Of a stretch of DNA of 62,625 nt, positions 1 to 8,209 are shown piece by piece. Positions within the stretch are counted from its first letter, which is position 1. Each line of letters begins with the position of its first letter. Source of the stretch: Burkholderia paludis (GTDB taxonomy: Bacteria > Pseudomonadota > Gammaproteobacteria > Burkholderiales > Burkholderiaceae); the NCBI RefSeq assembly GCF_000732615.1, contig NZ_JPGL01000061.1:1-62625 (forward strand), given 5' to 3'. The translations under genes and the position numbers were made by a program. A model generated the notes under the pieces. That model worked only from the letters and a program-made list of their open reading frames with translations, was not told where the DNA came from and did no database searches.

Positions 1-176
1 CCGATCTCGGAACCCTTCTCGAGCACGCACACGCCGATCTCGGCGCCTTTCTCGGCGGCCAGCTGCTTGAGCCGGATCGCCGCCGACAGCCCGGCAGGGC
101 CGCCGCCGACGATCACGACGTCGTATTCCATCGATTCGCGCGGGCCGTATTGCTCGATGAGGTTTGCGGGGGTCAT
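1..176 (-). CDS. Electron transfer flavoprotein-ubiquinone oxidoreductase, N-terminus (runs off window)
   Basis: Only the first 58 or so residues are present. They hold a dinucleotide-binding motif (YDVVIVGGGPAGLSAA) followed by IRLKQLAAEKGAEI and VCVLEKGSEIG, which match the FAD-binding start of ETF-QO (ETFDH) proteins. These enzymes pass electrons from reduced ETF to ubiquinone during fatty and amino acid oxidation. The ATG at 176 is the first in frame; a second Met lies 15 codons downstream. Family assignment is by recognition of the N-terminus only. The 4Fe-4S and quinone-binding parts are outside the window. Confidence 0.85.
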   Translation of the reverse strand, partial: MTPANLIEQYGPRESMEYDVVIVGGGPAGLSAAIRLKQLAAEKGAEIGVCVLEKGSEI

Positions 177-354
177 TGGCGTTCCTCTAACCGTTAGAAT
201 GCTTTTATTCGGGAGCGTATTGTCTGCGAAACGAAACGCTTGCCGCAACAGCACGCGGGCAGATTAGCACGATCGTTCTATTTATGTGCTAGGGTAGTGC
301 CGCTCGGGTCATGCTGCCCGTGGCGGCGAAACGACATTGAAAGGGGAAGGACAA

Positions 355-1137
355 ATGGGTCGGTCGATCAATCTGGAAGGCAAGGTTGCGCTGGTCACGG
401 GCGCGTCGAGCGGCCTCGGGCAGCGTTTTGCGCAGGTACTGTCGCAGGCCGGTGCAAAGGTCGTGCTCGCCAGCCGCCGCGTCGAGCGCCTGAAGGAGCT
501 GCGCGCGGAGATCGAGGCGGCGGGCGGCGCCGCGCACGTCGTATCGCTCGACGTCACCGACGTCCAGAGCATCAAGGCGGCGGTTGCGCATGCGGAGACG
601 GAAGCCGGCACGATCGACATCCTCGTGAACAATTCGGGCGTTTCGACGATGCAGAAGCTGGTCGATGTCACGCCGGCCGATTTCGAGTTCGTGTTCGACA
701 CCAATACGCGCGGCGCATTTTTCGTTGCCCAGGAAGTCGCGAAGCGGATGATCATGCGCGCGAACGGAAGCGGCAGCGGCAAGCCGCCGTGCCGGATCAT
801 CAACATCGCGTCGGTGGCGGGGCTGCGGGTGTTTCCGCAGATCGGCCTGTACGCGATGAGCAAGGCGGCGGTCGTGCAGATGACGCGTGCGATGGCGCTG
901 GAGTGGGGGCGCCACGGGATCAACGTCAACGCGATCTGTCCGGGGTATATCGATACCGAAATCAACCATTACCTGTGGGAAACCGAGCAGGGCCAGAAGC
1001 TGCAGTCGATGCTGCCGCGCCGGCGCGTCGGCAAGCCGCAGGATCTCGACGGGCTGTTGTTGCTGCTCGCGGCCGACGAGTCGCAGTTCATCAACGGCTC
1101 GATTATCTCCGCCGACGACGGCTTCGGCCTCGCCTGA
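355..1137 (+). CDS. SDR family short-chain dehydrogenase/reductase
   Basis: A 260-residue classical SDR. It shows the cofactor motif TGASSGLG (residues 15-22), the NNSG variant of NNAG, a catalytic Ser in the IINIASVAG strand, and the YAMSK (YxxxK) active site. The C-terminus (INGSIISADDGFGLA) is typical of the family. The ATG at 355 was chosen because AGGGGAAGG sits 5-13 bases upstream; an in-frame TTG at 337 lies ahead of that site. A thioesterase follows 32 bp downstream, which suggests a two-gene unit acting on acyl or 3-hydroxyacyl substrates, with ETF-QO divergent. The substrate cannot be told from sequence. Confidence 0.93.
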   Translation: MGRSINLEGKVALVTGASSGLGQRFAQVLSQAGAKVVLASRRVERLKELRAEIEAAGGAAHVVSLDVTDVQSIKAAVAHAETEAGTIDILVNNSGVSTMQKLVDVTPADFEFVFDTNTRGAFFVAQEVAKRMIMRANGSGSGKPPCRIINIASVAGLRVFPQIGLYAMSKAAVVQMTRAMALEWGRHGINVNAICPGYIDTEINHYLWETEQGQKLQSMLPRRRVGKPQDLDGLLLLLAADESQFINGSIISADDGFGLA

Positions 1138-1169
1138 GTGGATGACATTCAGCAACGAAGAAGACTGCA

Positions 1170-1610
1170 ATGAGCGCAACAAGCGATTACTCCCTCGTAT
1201 TCGAGATGTCGATGCCCATCCGCTGGGGTGACATGGACGCATTCGGCCACGTGAACAACACGGTCTATTTCCGCTACATGGAACAGGCGCGGATCTCGTG
1301 GTTCGAGGAACTCGGCATCGCCGGCGGCAACGGCGAAGGGCAGGGGCCCGTCATCGTCACGGCATCGATGGAATTCCTCAAGCAACTGCACTATCCGGGC
1401 GACGTGATCGCGAGGATGTCGGCCGCCAAGCCCGGCCGGAGCAGCTTCGACACCGGTTTCGAGCTCACGCGCGCGGACGATCCGCAGCACGTCTATGCGC
1501 GCGGCAAGGCGCGCTGCGTGTGGGTCGACTATGCGCTCGGCAAGTCGGTGGAAATGCCGCAGTTGCTGCGCGACACGATCGAGCGCGCGCTCGCGACCAG
1601 GATCGGCTGA
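1170..1610 (+). CDS. Acyl-CoA thioesterase, hotdog fold (YbgC/4-hydroxybenzoyl-CoA thioesterase type)
   Basis: A 146-residue single hotdog domain. The signature WGDMDAFGHVNNTVYFRYME carries the Asp expected to act in catalysis in the 4HBT/YbgC family. The rest matches the family in length and pattern. It hydrolyses acyl-CoA thioesters; chain-length or aromatic preference is not readable here. It follows the SDR gene at 32 bp on the same strand and is probably co-transcribed with it. Confidence 0.88.
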   Translation: MSATSDYSLVFEMSMPIRWGDMDAFGHVNNTVYFRYMEQARISWFEELGIAGGNGEGQGPVIVTASMEFLKQLHYPGDVIARMSAAKPGRSSFDTGFELTRADDPQHVYARGKARCVWVDYALGKSVEMPQLLRDTIERALATRIG

Positions 1611-1695
1611 ACGTCGAGGCCGCGATGCCCGTCGCCGCCCGAATCGGCCGCCTCGCGCGGCCGATCGTCATAGGGGGCCGCCGTGGGCGGCCCGT

Positions 1696-2241
1696 TCACT
1701 GCCCGAGCAGGCGTTGCAGCAGCTCCGGCGTATTGTTCGTCCCGTATTTGCGCATCAGTCGCGCGCGGTAGATGTCGACCGTGCGGGAGCTGATGTCCAG
1801 CACACGGCCGATCTGCTTGCTGGTCTTGCCGGTCGCGAGCTGGGCGGCGATCTCGCGCTCGCGCGGGGTCAGCTCGACGGCAACCCGGCGCGTCGCGCTC
1901 AAATCCTCGAAGGTCCACACGCCGGCCGAGAGCGGGGCGTTGCGGTCGAGCGCGCGGCCCGTCACATGGCACCAGAACAGCTCGCCGTCCGCCCGCTTCA
2001 TGATCCTGTCATCCGAGTAGACGCCGTTCGCCGCCATCACGCGCGAGATGCGCTCGCCGATGCGCTGGAATTCGTCCGTCGACGGGTAGAGCACCGCGTA
2101 CGACTGTCCGATCAGGTCGGCCCGCGCGCACCGGAAGATCGATGCGAGCGCGTCGTTGCAATCCTCGATCACGCGGTCGCGCGACATGACGAGGCCGAGC
2201 GGCGCGAGATGGAAGGCAGTCTGGTAGTCGAGAGCGGGCAT
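1696..2241 (-). CDS. PAS domain-containing LuxR-type transcriptional regulator
   Basis: 181 residues. An N-terminal PAS sensor (about residues 8-110, with DCNDALASIFRCARADLIGQ and a WTFEDLSATR ending) is followed by a C-terminal GerE/LuxR helix-turn-helix (LTPREREIAAQLATGKTSKQIGRVLDISSRTVDIYRARL). There is no receiver domain, so the signal is probably sensed directly by PAS. The ATG at 2241 starts just ahead of the PAS fold. The gene is divergent from scoA across about 220 bp, so control of the CoA-transferase pair is a reasonable guess. Confidence 0.88.
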   Translation of the reverse strand: MPALDYQTAFHLAPLGLVMSRDRVIEDCNDALASIFRCARADLIGQSYAVLYPSTDEFQRIGERISRVMAANGVYSDDRIMKRADGELFWCHVTGRALDRNAPLSAGVWTFEDLSATRRVAVELTPREREIAAQLATGKTSKQIGRVLDISSRTVDIYRARLMRKYGTNNTPELLQRLLGQ

Positions 2242-2463
2242 GGCGCGGGCAGGCAGTGGCAAACGCTTATGTATTTTTGCGTATTGTGCCGTATCGGCGC
2301 TGCATCGTACCCTTTCAGGCATCTCGCGGCGATGTGCCGCGACATAAAAAAGCGCGCCTCGACGCAGGCATCGCCGCGCATGCATAGAATGATGCGGCGG
2401 GCTTGCGGGCCACACGGGCGCGTGAACCGGTTTTGCTGGTTTCCATAGAGGAAGGGACAACTG

Positions 2464-3168
2464 ATGAACAAAGTCTATCCCGGCGCGGCTGCCGCGCTGG
2501 AAGGGATCGTCCGCGACGGGCAGACCTTCGCGGTGGGCGGCTTCGGCCTGTGCGGGATTCCCGAGGCGCTGATCGCGGCGTTGCGCGATTCGGCGGTCAA
2601 GGGCCTCACCTGCATCAGCAACAACGCGGGCGTCGACGGCTTCGGCCTCGGCCTGCTGCTGGAAACGCGCCAGATCAAGAAGATGATCTCGTCGTACGTC
2701 GGCGAGAACAAGGAGTTCGAGCGCCAGTACCTGGCCGGCGAACTCGAGCTCGAATTCACGCCGCAGGGCACGCTGGCCGAAAAGCTGCGCGCGGGCGGCG
2801 CGGGCATTCCCGCGTTCTTCACGAACACGGGCTACGGCACGGTGATCGCGGAAGGCAAGGAAACGCGCCAGTTCGGCGACCGGCACTACGTGCTCGAGCC
2901 GTCGCTGACGGCCGACGTCGCACTCGTGAAGGCCTGGAAGGCCGACAAGTCGGGCAACCTGATCTATCGCCGCACGGCGCGCAACTTCAACCCGATGTGC
3001 GCGATGGCCGGCAAGATCACCGTCGCGGAGGTCGAGGAGATCGTCGAGAACGGCGAGCTCGATCCGGACCACATCCATACGCCGGGAATCTTCGTGCAGC
3101 GCATCGTGCTGAATGCGACGCCCGAAAAACGCATCGAACAACGCGTCGTACGCGCGAAAGGAGACTGA
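2464..3168 (+). CDS. scoA: Succinyl-CoA:3-ketoacid CoA-transferase subunit A
   Basis: 234 residues of the alpha subunit of the family I CoA-transferases. The motif GGFGLCGIPEALI near residue 24 and the block CISNNAGVDGFGLGLLL are characteristic of SCOT/AtoD-type A subunits. With ScoB it moves CoA from succinyl-CoA to acetoacetate, feeding ketone bodies or poly-hydroxybutyrate breakdown products into acetyl-CoA. GAGGAAGGGAC gives a ribosome site just upstream of the ATG. The stop is one base before the start of scoB, so the two are translationally linked. Confidence 0.95.
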   Translation: MNKVYPGAAAALEGIVRDGQTFAVGGFGLCGIPEALIAALRDSAVKGLTCISNNAGVDGFGLGLLLETRQIKKMISSYVGENKEFERQYLAGELELEFTPQGTLAEKLRAGGAGIPAFFTNTGYGTVIAEGKETRQFGDRHYVLEPSLTADVALVKAWKADKSGNLIYRRTARNFNPMCAMAGKITVAEVEEIVENGELDPDHIHTPGIFVQRIVLNATPEKRIEQRVVRAKGD

Positions 3169-3169
3169 C

Positions 3170-3811
3170 ATGGCCTGGAATCGTGACCAGATGGCCGCGC
3201 GCGCGGCGAAGGAACTGCAGGACGGCTTCTACGTGAACCTCGGCATCGGCCTGCCGACGCTCGTCGCGAACCACGTGCCGGAAGGCGTCGAGGTGTGGCT
3301 GCAGTCGGAGAACGGCCTGCTCGGCATCGGCCCGTCGCCGACCGAAGACGAAGTCGACGCCGATCTCATCAACGCCGGCAAGCAGACCGTCACGACGCTG
3401 CCGGGTTCGTCGATCTTCTCGTCGGCCGATTCGTTCGCGATGATCCGCGGCGGCCACATCAACCTCGCGATCCTCGGCGCGATGCAGGTCAGCAAGCAGG
3501 GCGACCTCGCGAACTGGATGATCCCGGGCAAGATGATCAAGGGCATGGGCGGCGCGATGGACCTCGTCGCCGGCGTGAAGCGCGTCGTCGTGCTGATGGA
3601 GCACGTCGCGAAGGGCGATCAGCACAAGATCCTCGACGAGTGCAATCTGCCGCTGACGGGAGTCGGCGTGGTCGACCTGATCATTACCGATCTCGGCGTG
3701 ATCGAAGTGACGTCGTCCGGCCTGAAGGTTCTCGAACTCGCCGACGGCGTGAGCGTCGACGAGATCCAGACGAAGACCGGCGCGCCGCTCGACGTCAGCG
3801 CGGTCGCCTGA
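3170..3811 (+). CDS. scoB: Succinyl-CoA:3-ketoacid CoA-transferase subunit B
   Basis: 213 residues. The motif QSENGLLGIGP contains the Glu that forms the glutamyl-CoA intermediate in this family, and GGHINLAILGAMQVS and GGAMDLVAGVKRVVVLMEH are conserved SCOT-B blocks. The ATG at 3170 is preceded by AAAGGAG at 3158-3164 and lies one base after the scoA stop. A perfect 10-bp hairpin follows the stop codon and probably ends the transcript. Confidence 0.95.
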   Translation: MAWNRDQMAARAAKELQDGFYVNLGIGLPTLVANHVPEGVEVWLQSENGLLGIGPSPTEDEVDADLINAGKQTVTTLPGSSIFSSADSFAMIRGGHINLAILGAMQVSKQGDLANWMIPGKMIKGMGGAMDLVAGVKRVVVLMEHVAKGDQHKILDECNLPLTGVGVVDLIITDLGVIEVTSSGLKVLELADGVSVDEIQTKTGAPLDVSAVA

Positions 3812-3830
3812 GTTTTTGCGTTCCGGTTCG

Positions 3831-3863
3831 CCCCGCATGCCTGCCGGCATGCGGGGCGTTTGC
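3831..3863 (+). terminator. Rho-independent-type hairpin after scoB
   Basis: A perfect inverted repeat, CCCCGCATGC then six bases then GCATGCGGGG (3831-3856), is followed by a short CGTTTG tail. The U-run is weak, so termination may be partial. Confidence 0.6.
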
Positions 3864-4172
3864 GTATACGTTGCCCCGGTCGTACGTGCATGGCGGAACC
3901 CCCGGCTGTCCTGGCCGGTGCGTTCGCCGCGCGCGGCGTGCGGTCGATCCGGGCGCTGCCCGGACCGCTGGCCGTCCGAATGCGGCACCGGCTCCGACAG
4001 GGCGCGCGATCTCGGGCGGATGCGCGCACGAGCGATAGCCAGCGACGGCGGCAAAGCGACCCGTGATCCGGAACGGGTTTACAATCGATCGCATCCCCCG
4101 GCTGCTTGGCTCTGGCGGGCCGGGCCCACGCATGCCATCGCGCCGCACAGTACCGTCGACAGGATGCCTCCG
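3864..4172 (+). other. Intergenic stretch, scoB to alpha/beta hydrolase
   Basis: About 310 bp with open frames on both strands but none with a convincing start, ribosome site or recognisable protein. It presumably carries the promoter of the downstream hydrolase gene; no clear -35/-10 pair could be fixed. Confidence 0.4.
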
Positions 4173-5069
4173 ATGCCCACTTCTTCCCTGAATTCCCCGA
4201 CTCCCCGCCAGCGGCATGTGCAATGTGCCAGCGCCGTCGGTCTTCACAACATGGCGTATACCGAATGGGGCGATCCAGCCAATTCGCGCGTCCTGGTGTG
4301 CGTGCATGGCCTGACCCGTTCCGGGCGCGATTTCGACCGGCTCGCCGCCGCGCTGTCCGATACGTATCGCGTCGTGTGCCCCGATGTCGTCGGGCGCGGC
4401 CGGTCGGACTGGCTGGCCGATCCGCGGCTCTACGCGATTCCGCAATACGTGGCCGACATCGTGACGCTGATCGCGCGGCTCGACGTCGAGTCGGTCGACT
4501 GGTTCGGCACGTCGATGGGCGGCCTGATCGGCATGGCGTTCGCGGGGCTGCCGGGTTCGCCGCTGCGCCGGATGATCGTCAACGATGTCGGTCCGCGCAT
4601 CGAACCCGATTCGCTGACGCGTATCGGCGAATATCTCGGCGTGCAGCCGCGCTTTGCGACCGAGCAGGAGGGGATCGACTACCTGACGTCGCTGTCGCTG
4701 CCGTTCGGCGCGCTGACCGGCGACGAGTGGCGCGAGATCAACGGGCCGCTGCTGCGCGAACTGCCCGACGGCGGCTGGACGATGCGCTACGATCCGCGCA
4801 TCGCCGAGCCGTTCAAGGCGACGACGCCCGAGCTGGCCGCGCTCGGCGAGGCCGCGCTGTGGCGCGCCGTCGAGACGACGGACGCGTCGCTGCTCGTCGT
4901 GCGCGGCGAGATATCCGACCTGCTGTCGCGCGAAACGGTGGCCGACATGATGCGTCGCGGCCGGCATGTGGCAGAGGCCGAGATTCCGGGAGTGGGCCAT
5001 GCGCCGGCATTCGTCGACGCCAGCCAGATTGCGCTCGCGCGGCGGTTTTTCGTCGAAGGCAGCGCATAA
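4173..5069 (+). CDS. Alpha/beta hydrolase
   Basis: 298 residues with the alpha/beta-hydrolase layout. The oxyanion-hole strand is VLVCVHGLTRSGRDF, the nucleophile elbow is WFGTSMGGLIG (Ser in GTSMGG), an acid follows in the LLVVRGEISDLL strand, and the catalytic His is in IPGVGHAPAF. The start at 4173 is preferred over the ATG at 4164 because AGGA lies 8 bases upstream. The substrate is unknown. It is followed 79 bp later by ridA. Confidence 0.88.
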   Translation: MPTSSLNSPTPRQRHVQCASAVGLHNMAYTEWGDPANSRVLVCVHGLTRSGRDFDRLAAALSDTYRVVCPDVVGRGRSDWLADPRLYAIPQYVADIVTLIARLDVESVDWFGTSMGGLIGMAFAGLPGSPLRRMIVNDVGPRIEPDSLTRIGEYLGVQPRFATEQEGIDYLTSLSLPFGALTGDEWREINGPLLRELPDGGWTMRYDPRIAEPFKATTPELAALGEAALWRAVETTDASLLVVRGEISDLLSRETVADMMRRGRHVAEAEIPGVGHAPAFVDASQIALARRFFVEGSA

Positions 5070-5148
5070 ACGCGTCATAATATGCGGTTCGGCGGCACGC
5101 GGGCCGCGTTGCCGTCCGATTCCTACCCACTCACGACCGGAACATTCC

Positions 5149-5502
5149 ATGGCAGTCATTCGTCACCACGTCGGGGCGCGTCTCTCCGAAACCGCGATCC
5201 ACAACGGTACCGTGTATCTGGCCGGCCAGATCGCCGAAGACACCACGCAGGACATCAAGGGCCAGACGCGCGAAGTGCTCGGCCACATCGACCGCCTGCT
5301 CGCCGAAGCGAACAGCGACAAGGCGCATCTGCTGTCGGTGCAGATCTACATCTCGGATCTGGCGAACTTCGAAGGCATGAATGCGGAGTGGGACGCATGG
5401 GTCGCGCAGGGCAACACGCCGCCGCGCGCGACCGTCGAGGCGAAGCTCGCGGATCCCGCGTTGCTCGTCGAGATCGTGGTCGTTGCCGCGCAGCGGAGCT
5501 GA
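5149..5502 (+). CDS. RidA family (YjgF/YER057c/UK114) enamine/imine deaminase
   Basis: 117 residues, a full-length RidA protomer. It has the GTVYLAGQIAEDT start of the domain and PPRATVEAKLADPALLVEIVVVA, where the Arg corresponds to the substrate-binding Arg of RidA. Family members hydrolyse reactive 2-aminoacrylate-type enamines released by PLP enzymes. It sits 44 bp upstream of relA. Confidence 0.9.
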   Translation: MAVIRHHVGARLSETAIHNGTVYLAGQIAEDTTQDIKGQTREVLGHIDRLLAEANSDKAHLLSVQIYISDLANFEGMNAEWDAWVAQGNTPPRATVEAKLADPALLVEIVVVAAQRS

Positions 5503-5546
5503 TCCGGGCGTAATCCGAAGATGACCGCATTTCGCCAGGCCTAGCC

Positions 5547-7778
5547 ATGACCGAATCCGTTTCCGCTTCCCCCGTCGCGGCGCCGTCGTTCGACGAGGTG
5601 CTCGCGTTCGTGCGCGAACGGGCGGGTGACGCGCGCCTGTCGTCGGGCGAATTGCTTGCCGATCACTCGGCGGGCACGGCGTCGATCATGCGCACGCTGA
5701 ACGTCGATCCGTCCGCGATGCAGGCGGCCGCGCTGTTCGTGCTGACGCCGCATCTGAGCGACCCGGAGCGCGAGCTCACCGAGCGTTTCGGCGACGAAGT
5801 GGCGCGGCTCGTGTCGGACGTGCGCAAGCTGTTGCGGCTCGGCACCGTCAGCCTGCGTGTCGCGAGCGCGGTGCCCGAAGCGGGGCGCGACGCGGCGGAA
5901 GAGCGGCGTACGCAGATCGAGGCGCTGCGCAAGATGCTGCTCGCGTTCGCGCAGGACATCCGCGTAGTGCTGATCCGGCTCGCGTCGCGTCTGCAATCGC
6001 TGCGCTACTACGCGGCCGCGAAGATCGATCCGCCGCCCGACGTCGCGCGCGAGACGCTCGACATCTACGCGCCGCTCGCGAACCGTCTCGGTATCTGGCA
6101 ACTGAAATGGGAGCTCGAGGATCTCGCGTTCCGCTTCGAGGATCCGGTCACCTACAAACGGATCGCGAAGCTGCTCGACGAGAAGCGCATCGAGCGCGAG
6201 GCGTATGTCACGCAGGCGATCGAGCGGCTGCAGCGCGAGCTGGCGGAGGCGAACATCCAGGCCGACGTGAGCGGCCGGCCGAAGCACATCTACAGCATCT
6301 GGCGCAAGATGCGCGGCAAGGAGCTCGACTTCTCCGAGCTGTACGACGTGCGTGCGTTTCGCGTGATCGTGCCGGACATCAAGGATTGCTACGCGGTGCT
6401 CGGCATCGTGCATCACCTGTGGCAGCCGGTGCCGAAGGAATTCGACGACTACATCTCGCGCCCCAAGCCGAACGGCTACAAGTCGCTGCACACGGTCGTG
6501 ATCGGCGACGACGGCCGCGCGTTCGAGGTGCAGATCCGCACGCAGGAGATGCATCGTTTCGCCGAATACGGCGTTGCGGCGCACTGGCGCTACAAGGAGG
6601 CCGGCGCGCGCGGCTACGGCGGCCAGTTCTCGGCGAGCGACAAGTACGACGAGAAGATCGCGTGGCTCCGTCAGTTGCTGGCGTGGAAAGACGACATCGA
6701 GGACGGCGCGGAAAAGTCGGGCGACAAGGCGTGGGCGCAACTGCGCGAGACGTCGCTCGACGACGACCACATCTATGTGCTGACGCCGCAGGCGCGCGTG
6801 ATCGCGTTGCCGCAGGGCGCGACGCCGGTCGATTTCGCGTACCACCTGCACAGCGAGCTGGGCCACCGCTGCCGCGGCGCGCGTGTCGACGGCGCGATGG
6901 TGCCGCTCAATACGCCGCTCGCAAACGGCCAGACGGTCGAGATCGTCGCGGTGAAGGAGGGCGGGCCGTCGCGCGACTGGCTGAACCTGCAGCTCGGCTA
7001 CATGAAAAGCCCGCGCGCGCGGCAGAAAGTGCGGGCATGGTTCAACGGGATCGAGCAGGAAGAGAACATCGCGCACGGCCGCGCGCTCGTCGAAAAGACG
7101 CTGCAGCGCGAAGGCAAGACGTCGGTCAGTCTCGACAACCTCGCCGCGAAGCTCGGCTTCAAGTCGCCCGAGGAGTTGTTCTCGGTGGTCGGCAAGGAAG
7201 AATTCAGCCTGCGCAACGTCGAGCACGCGCTGTCCGATGCGCCGCCGCCCGAGCCGGCGCCCGAGGCGCCCGCCGATTTCGAGAAGCGCAGCAGTGGCGC
7301 GAGCGTCGCGCACGGCGCGTCGACCGGCGTGCTGGTGGTGGGCGTCGACGCGCTGCTGACCCAGCTCGCGCGCTGCTGCCGCCCGGCGCCGCCCGATCCG
7401 ATCAGCGGTTTCGTCACGCGCGGCAAGGGGATGTCGATCCACCGCACCGATTGCCCGACGTTTCGCCGGATGGTCGAGCGCGCGCCGGAGCGCGTGCTGC
7501 AGACGACCTGGTCGGCCGATGTGCTGGGCGGCCGTGGCGCGTCCGTCTATCCGGTCGACCTGATGATCGAGGCCAGCGACCGGCAAGGGTTGCTGCGCGA
7601 CATCTCGGAAGTGTTCGCGCGCGAGAAGATGAATGTGGTGGGGGTGAAGACGCAGAGCCGCCGCAATGCGGCGTTCATGCAGTTTACCGTCGAGGTGTCG
7701 AATTCGGCGCAGGTGCAGCGTGCGTGCGCGCTGCTCGGCGAGGTGCAGGGCGTCGTGCGGGCCGGGCGGAAGGCGTGA
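5547..7778 (+). CDS. relA: GTP pyrophosphokinase RelA ((p)ppGpp synthetase I)
   Basis: 743 residues. The order is a degenerate HD domain (about 30-180), the synthetase domain (about 235-350), a TGS domain (about 405-465), a Cys-rich linker (LARCCRPAPPDPI) and a C-terminal ACT domain. The synthetase contains EFDDYISRPKPNGYKSLHT, with the acidic ExDD form found in RelA rather than the RxKD of bifunctional SpoT. In the HD domain the metal-binding HD pair is replaced (ALFVLTP), so hydrolase activity should be lost. The protein makes (p)ppGpp on stalled ribosomes. Confidence 0.95.
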   Translation: MTESVSASPVAAPSFDEVLAFVRERAGDARLSSGELLADHSAGTASIMRTLNVDPSAMQAAALFVLTPHLSDPERELTERFGDEVARLVSDVRKLLRLGTVSLRVASAVPEAGRDAAEERRTQIEALRKMLLAFAQDIRVVLIRLASRLQSLRYYAAAKIDPPPDVARETLDIYAPLANRLGIWQLKWELEDLAFRFEDPVTYKRIAKLLDEKRIEREAYVTQAIERLQRELAEANIQADVSGRPKHIYSIWRKMRGKELDFSELYDVRAFRVIVPDIKDCYAVLGIVHHLWQPVPKEFDDYISRPKPNGYKSLHTVVIGDDGRAFEVQIRTQEMHRFAEYGVAAHWRYKEAGARGYGGQFSASDKYDEKIAWLRQLLAWKDDIEDGAEKSGDKAWAQLRETSLDDDHIYVLTPQARVIALPQGATPVDFAYHLHSELGHRCRGARVDGAMVPLNTPLANGQTVEIVAVKEGGPSRDWLNLQLGYMKSPRARQKVRAWFNGIEQEENIAHGRALVEKTLQREGKTSVSLDNLAAKLGFKSPEELFSVVGKEEFSLRNVEHALSDAPPPEPAPEAPADFEKRSSGASVAHGASTGVLVVGVDALLTQLARCCRPAPPDPISGFVTRGKGMSIHRTDCPTFRRMVERAPERVLQTTWSADVLGGRGASVYPVDLMIEASDRQGLLRDISEVFAREKMNVVGVKTQSRRNAAFMQFTVEVSNSAQVQRACALLGEVQGVVRAGRKA

Positions 7779-7822
7779 TGGGGTCGAATTCCAGCTTTTT
7801 TGCTGCGGCCGCATAAAAACGC

Positions 7823-7851
7823 TTGCCAAACGGGTAATCGCTCCATATAAT
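7823..7851 (+). promoter_or_regulatory. Sigma-70 promoter of tRNA-Val
   Basis: TTGCCA (7823-7828) and TATAAT (7846-7851) are separated by exactly 17 bases. The expected start of transcription is about 5 bases before the mature tRNA. No comparably good promoter was seen between the tRNA and thrS, so this promoter may also feed the thrS operon. Confidence 0.85.
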
Positions 7852-7863
7852 TTCAGCTTCTCT

Positions 7864-7940
7864 AGGCTCGTAGCTCAGCTGGTTAGAGCACCACCTTGAC
7901 ATGGTGGGGGTCGTTGGTTCGAGTCCAATCGAGCCTACCA
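7864..7940 (+). tRNA. tRNA-Val (GAC)
   Basis: 77 nt with encoded CCA. The acceptor pairs AGGCTCG with CGAGCCT, and the D arm contains AGCTCAGCTGGTTAGAGC. The anticodon stem CCACC/GGTGG encloses the loop TTGACAT (anticodon GAC), and the T arm contains GGTTCGAGTCC. Confidence 0.97.
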
Positions 7941-8013
7941 ACGAATTGAGAATGCCCGGTCTCCGGGTGTTCGATGCAGTAAATAACTCAACGCAAACAA
8001 GGCGAATACGGTT

Positions 8014-8058
8014 ATGACACCGCGAACGTTGACCGAAACTTTTTCGGAGCGACGCTAG
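8014..8058 (+). CDS. Putative threonine leader peptide of thrS
   Basis: A 14-codon frame reads MTPRTLTETFSERR and stops at TAG. Four of 14 residues are Thr, encoded by four different codons (ACA, ACG, ACC, ACT). AAGG lies 11 bases upstream. It ends 42 bases before a strong terminator hairpin that itself precedes thrS. This is the layout of an amino-acid attenuator, in which ribosome stalling at Thr codons prevents termination. An inner hairpin CCGAAA/TTTCGG (8033-8047) overlaps the Thr and Glu codons. The function is inferred from position and composition only. Confidence 0.55.
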   Translation: MTPRTLTETFSERR

Positions 8059-8100
8059 TCGAGGAACCCTTTCGCCCTTTCAGTTTGAGTGAAGTATCGA

Positions 8101-8135
8101 ATGCGGCCCCTCGAAAGCGGGGCCGCATTTTTTTT
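8101..8135 (+). terminator. Terminator/attenuator hairpin upstream of thrS
   Basis: ATGCGGCCCC (8101-8110) pairs perfectly with GGGGCCGCAT (8119-8128) across an 8-base loop, followed by eight T. It lies about 75 bp before the thrS start. It either ends the tRNA-Val transcript or acts as an attenuator for thrS. CCCTTTCG at 8067-8074 could pair with CGAAA and GGG in the loop and 3' arm, as a weak candidate antiterminator. Confidence 0.85.
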
Positions 8136-8209
8136 GTTCCAAAATTTCACGCGATGGTTTTCGTCGCGTATCTGGTCTGCCGCCCACTGTCGGCATCACG
8201 GAGATTGCT

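Noticed and set aside
5541..7829. 762-codon minus-strand frame opposite relA
   Set aside because: It is an antisense frame in high-GC sequence. RelA on the plus strand is complete and unmistakable.
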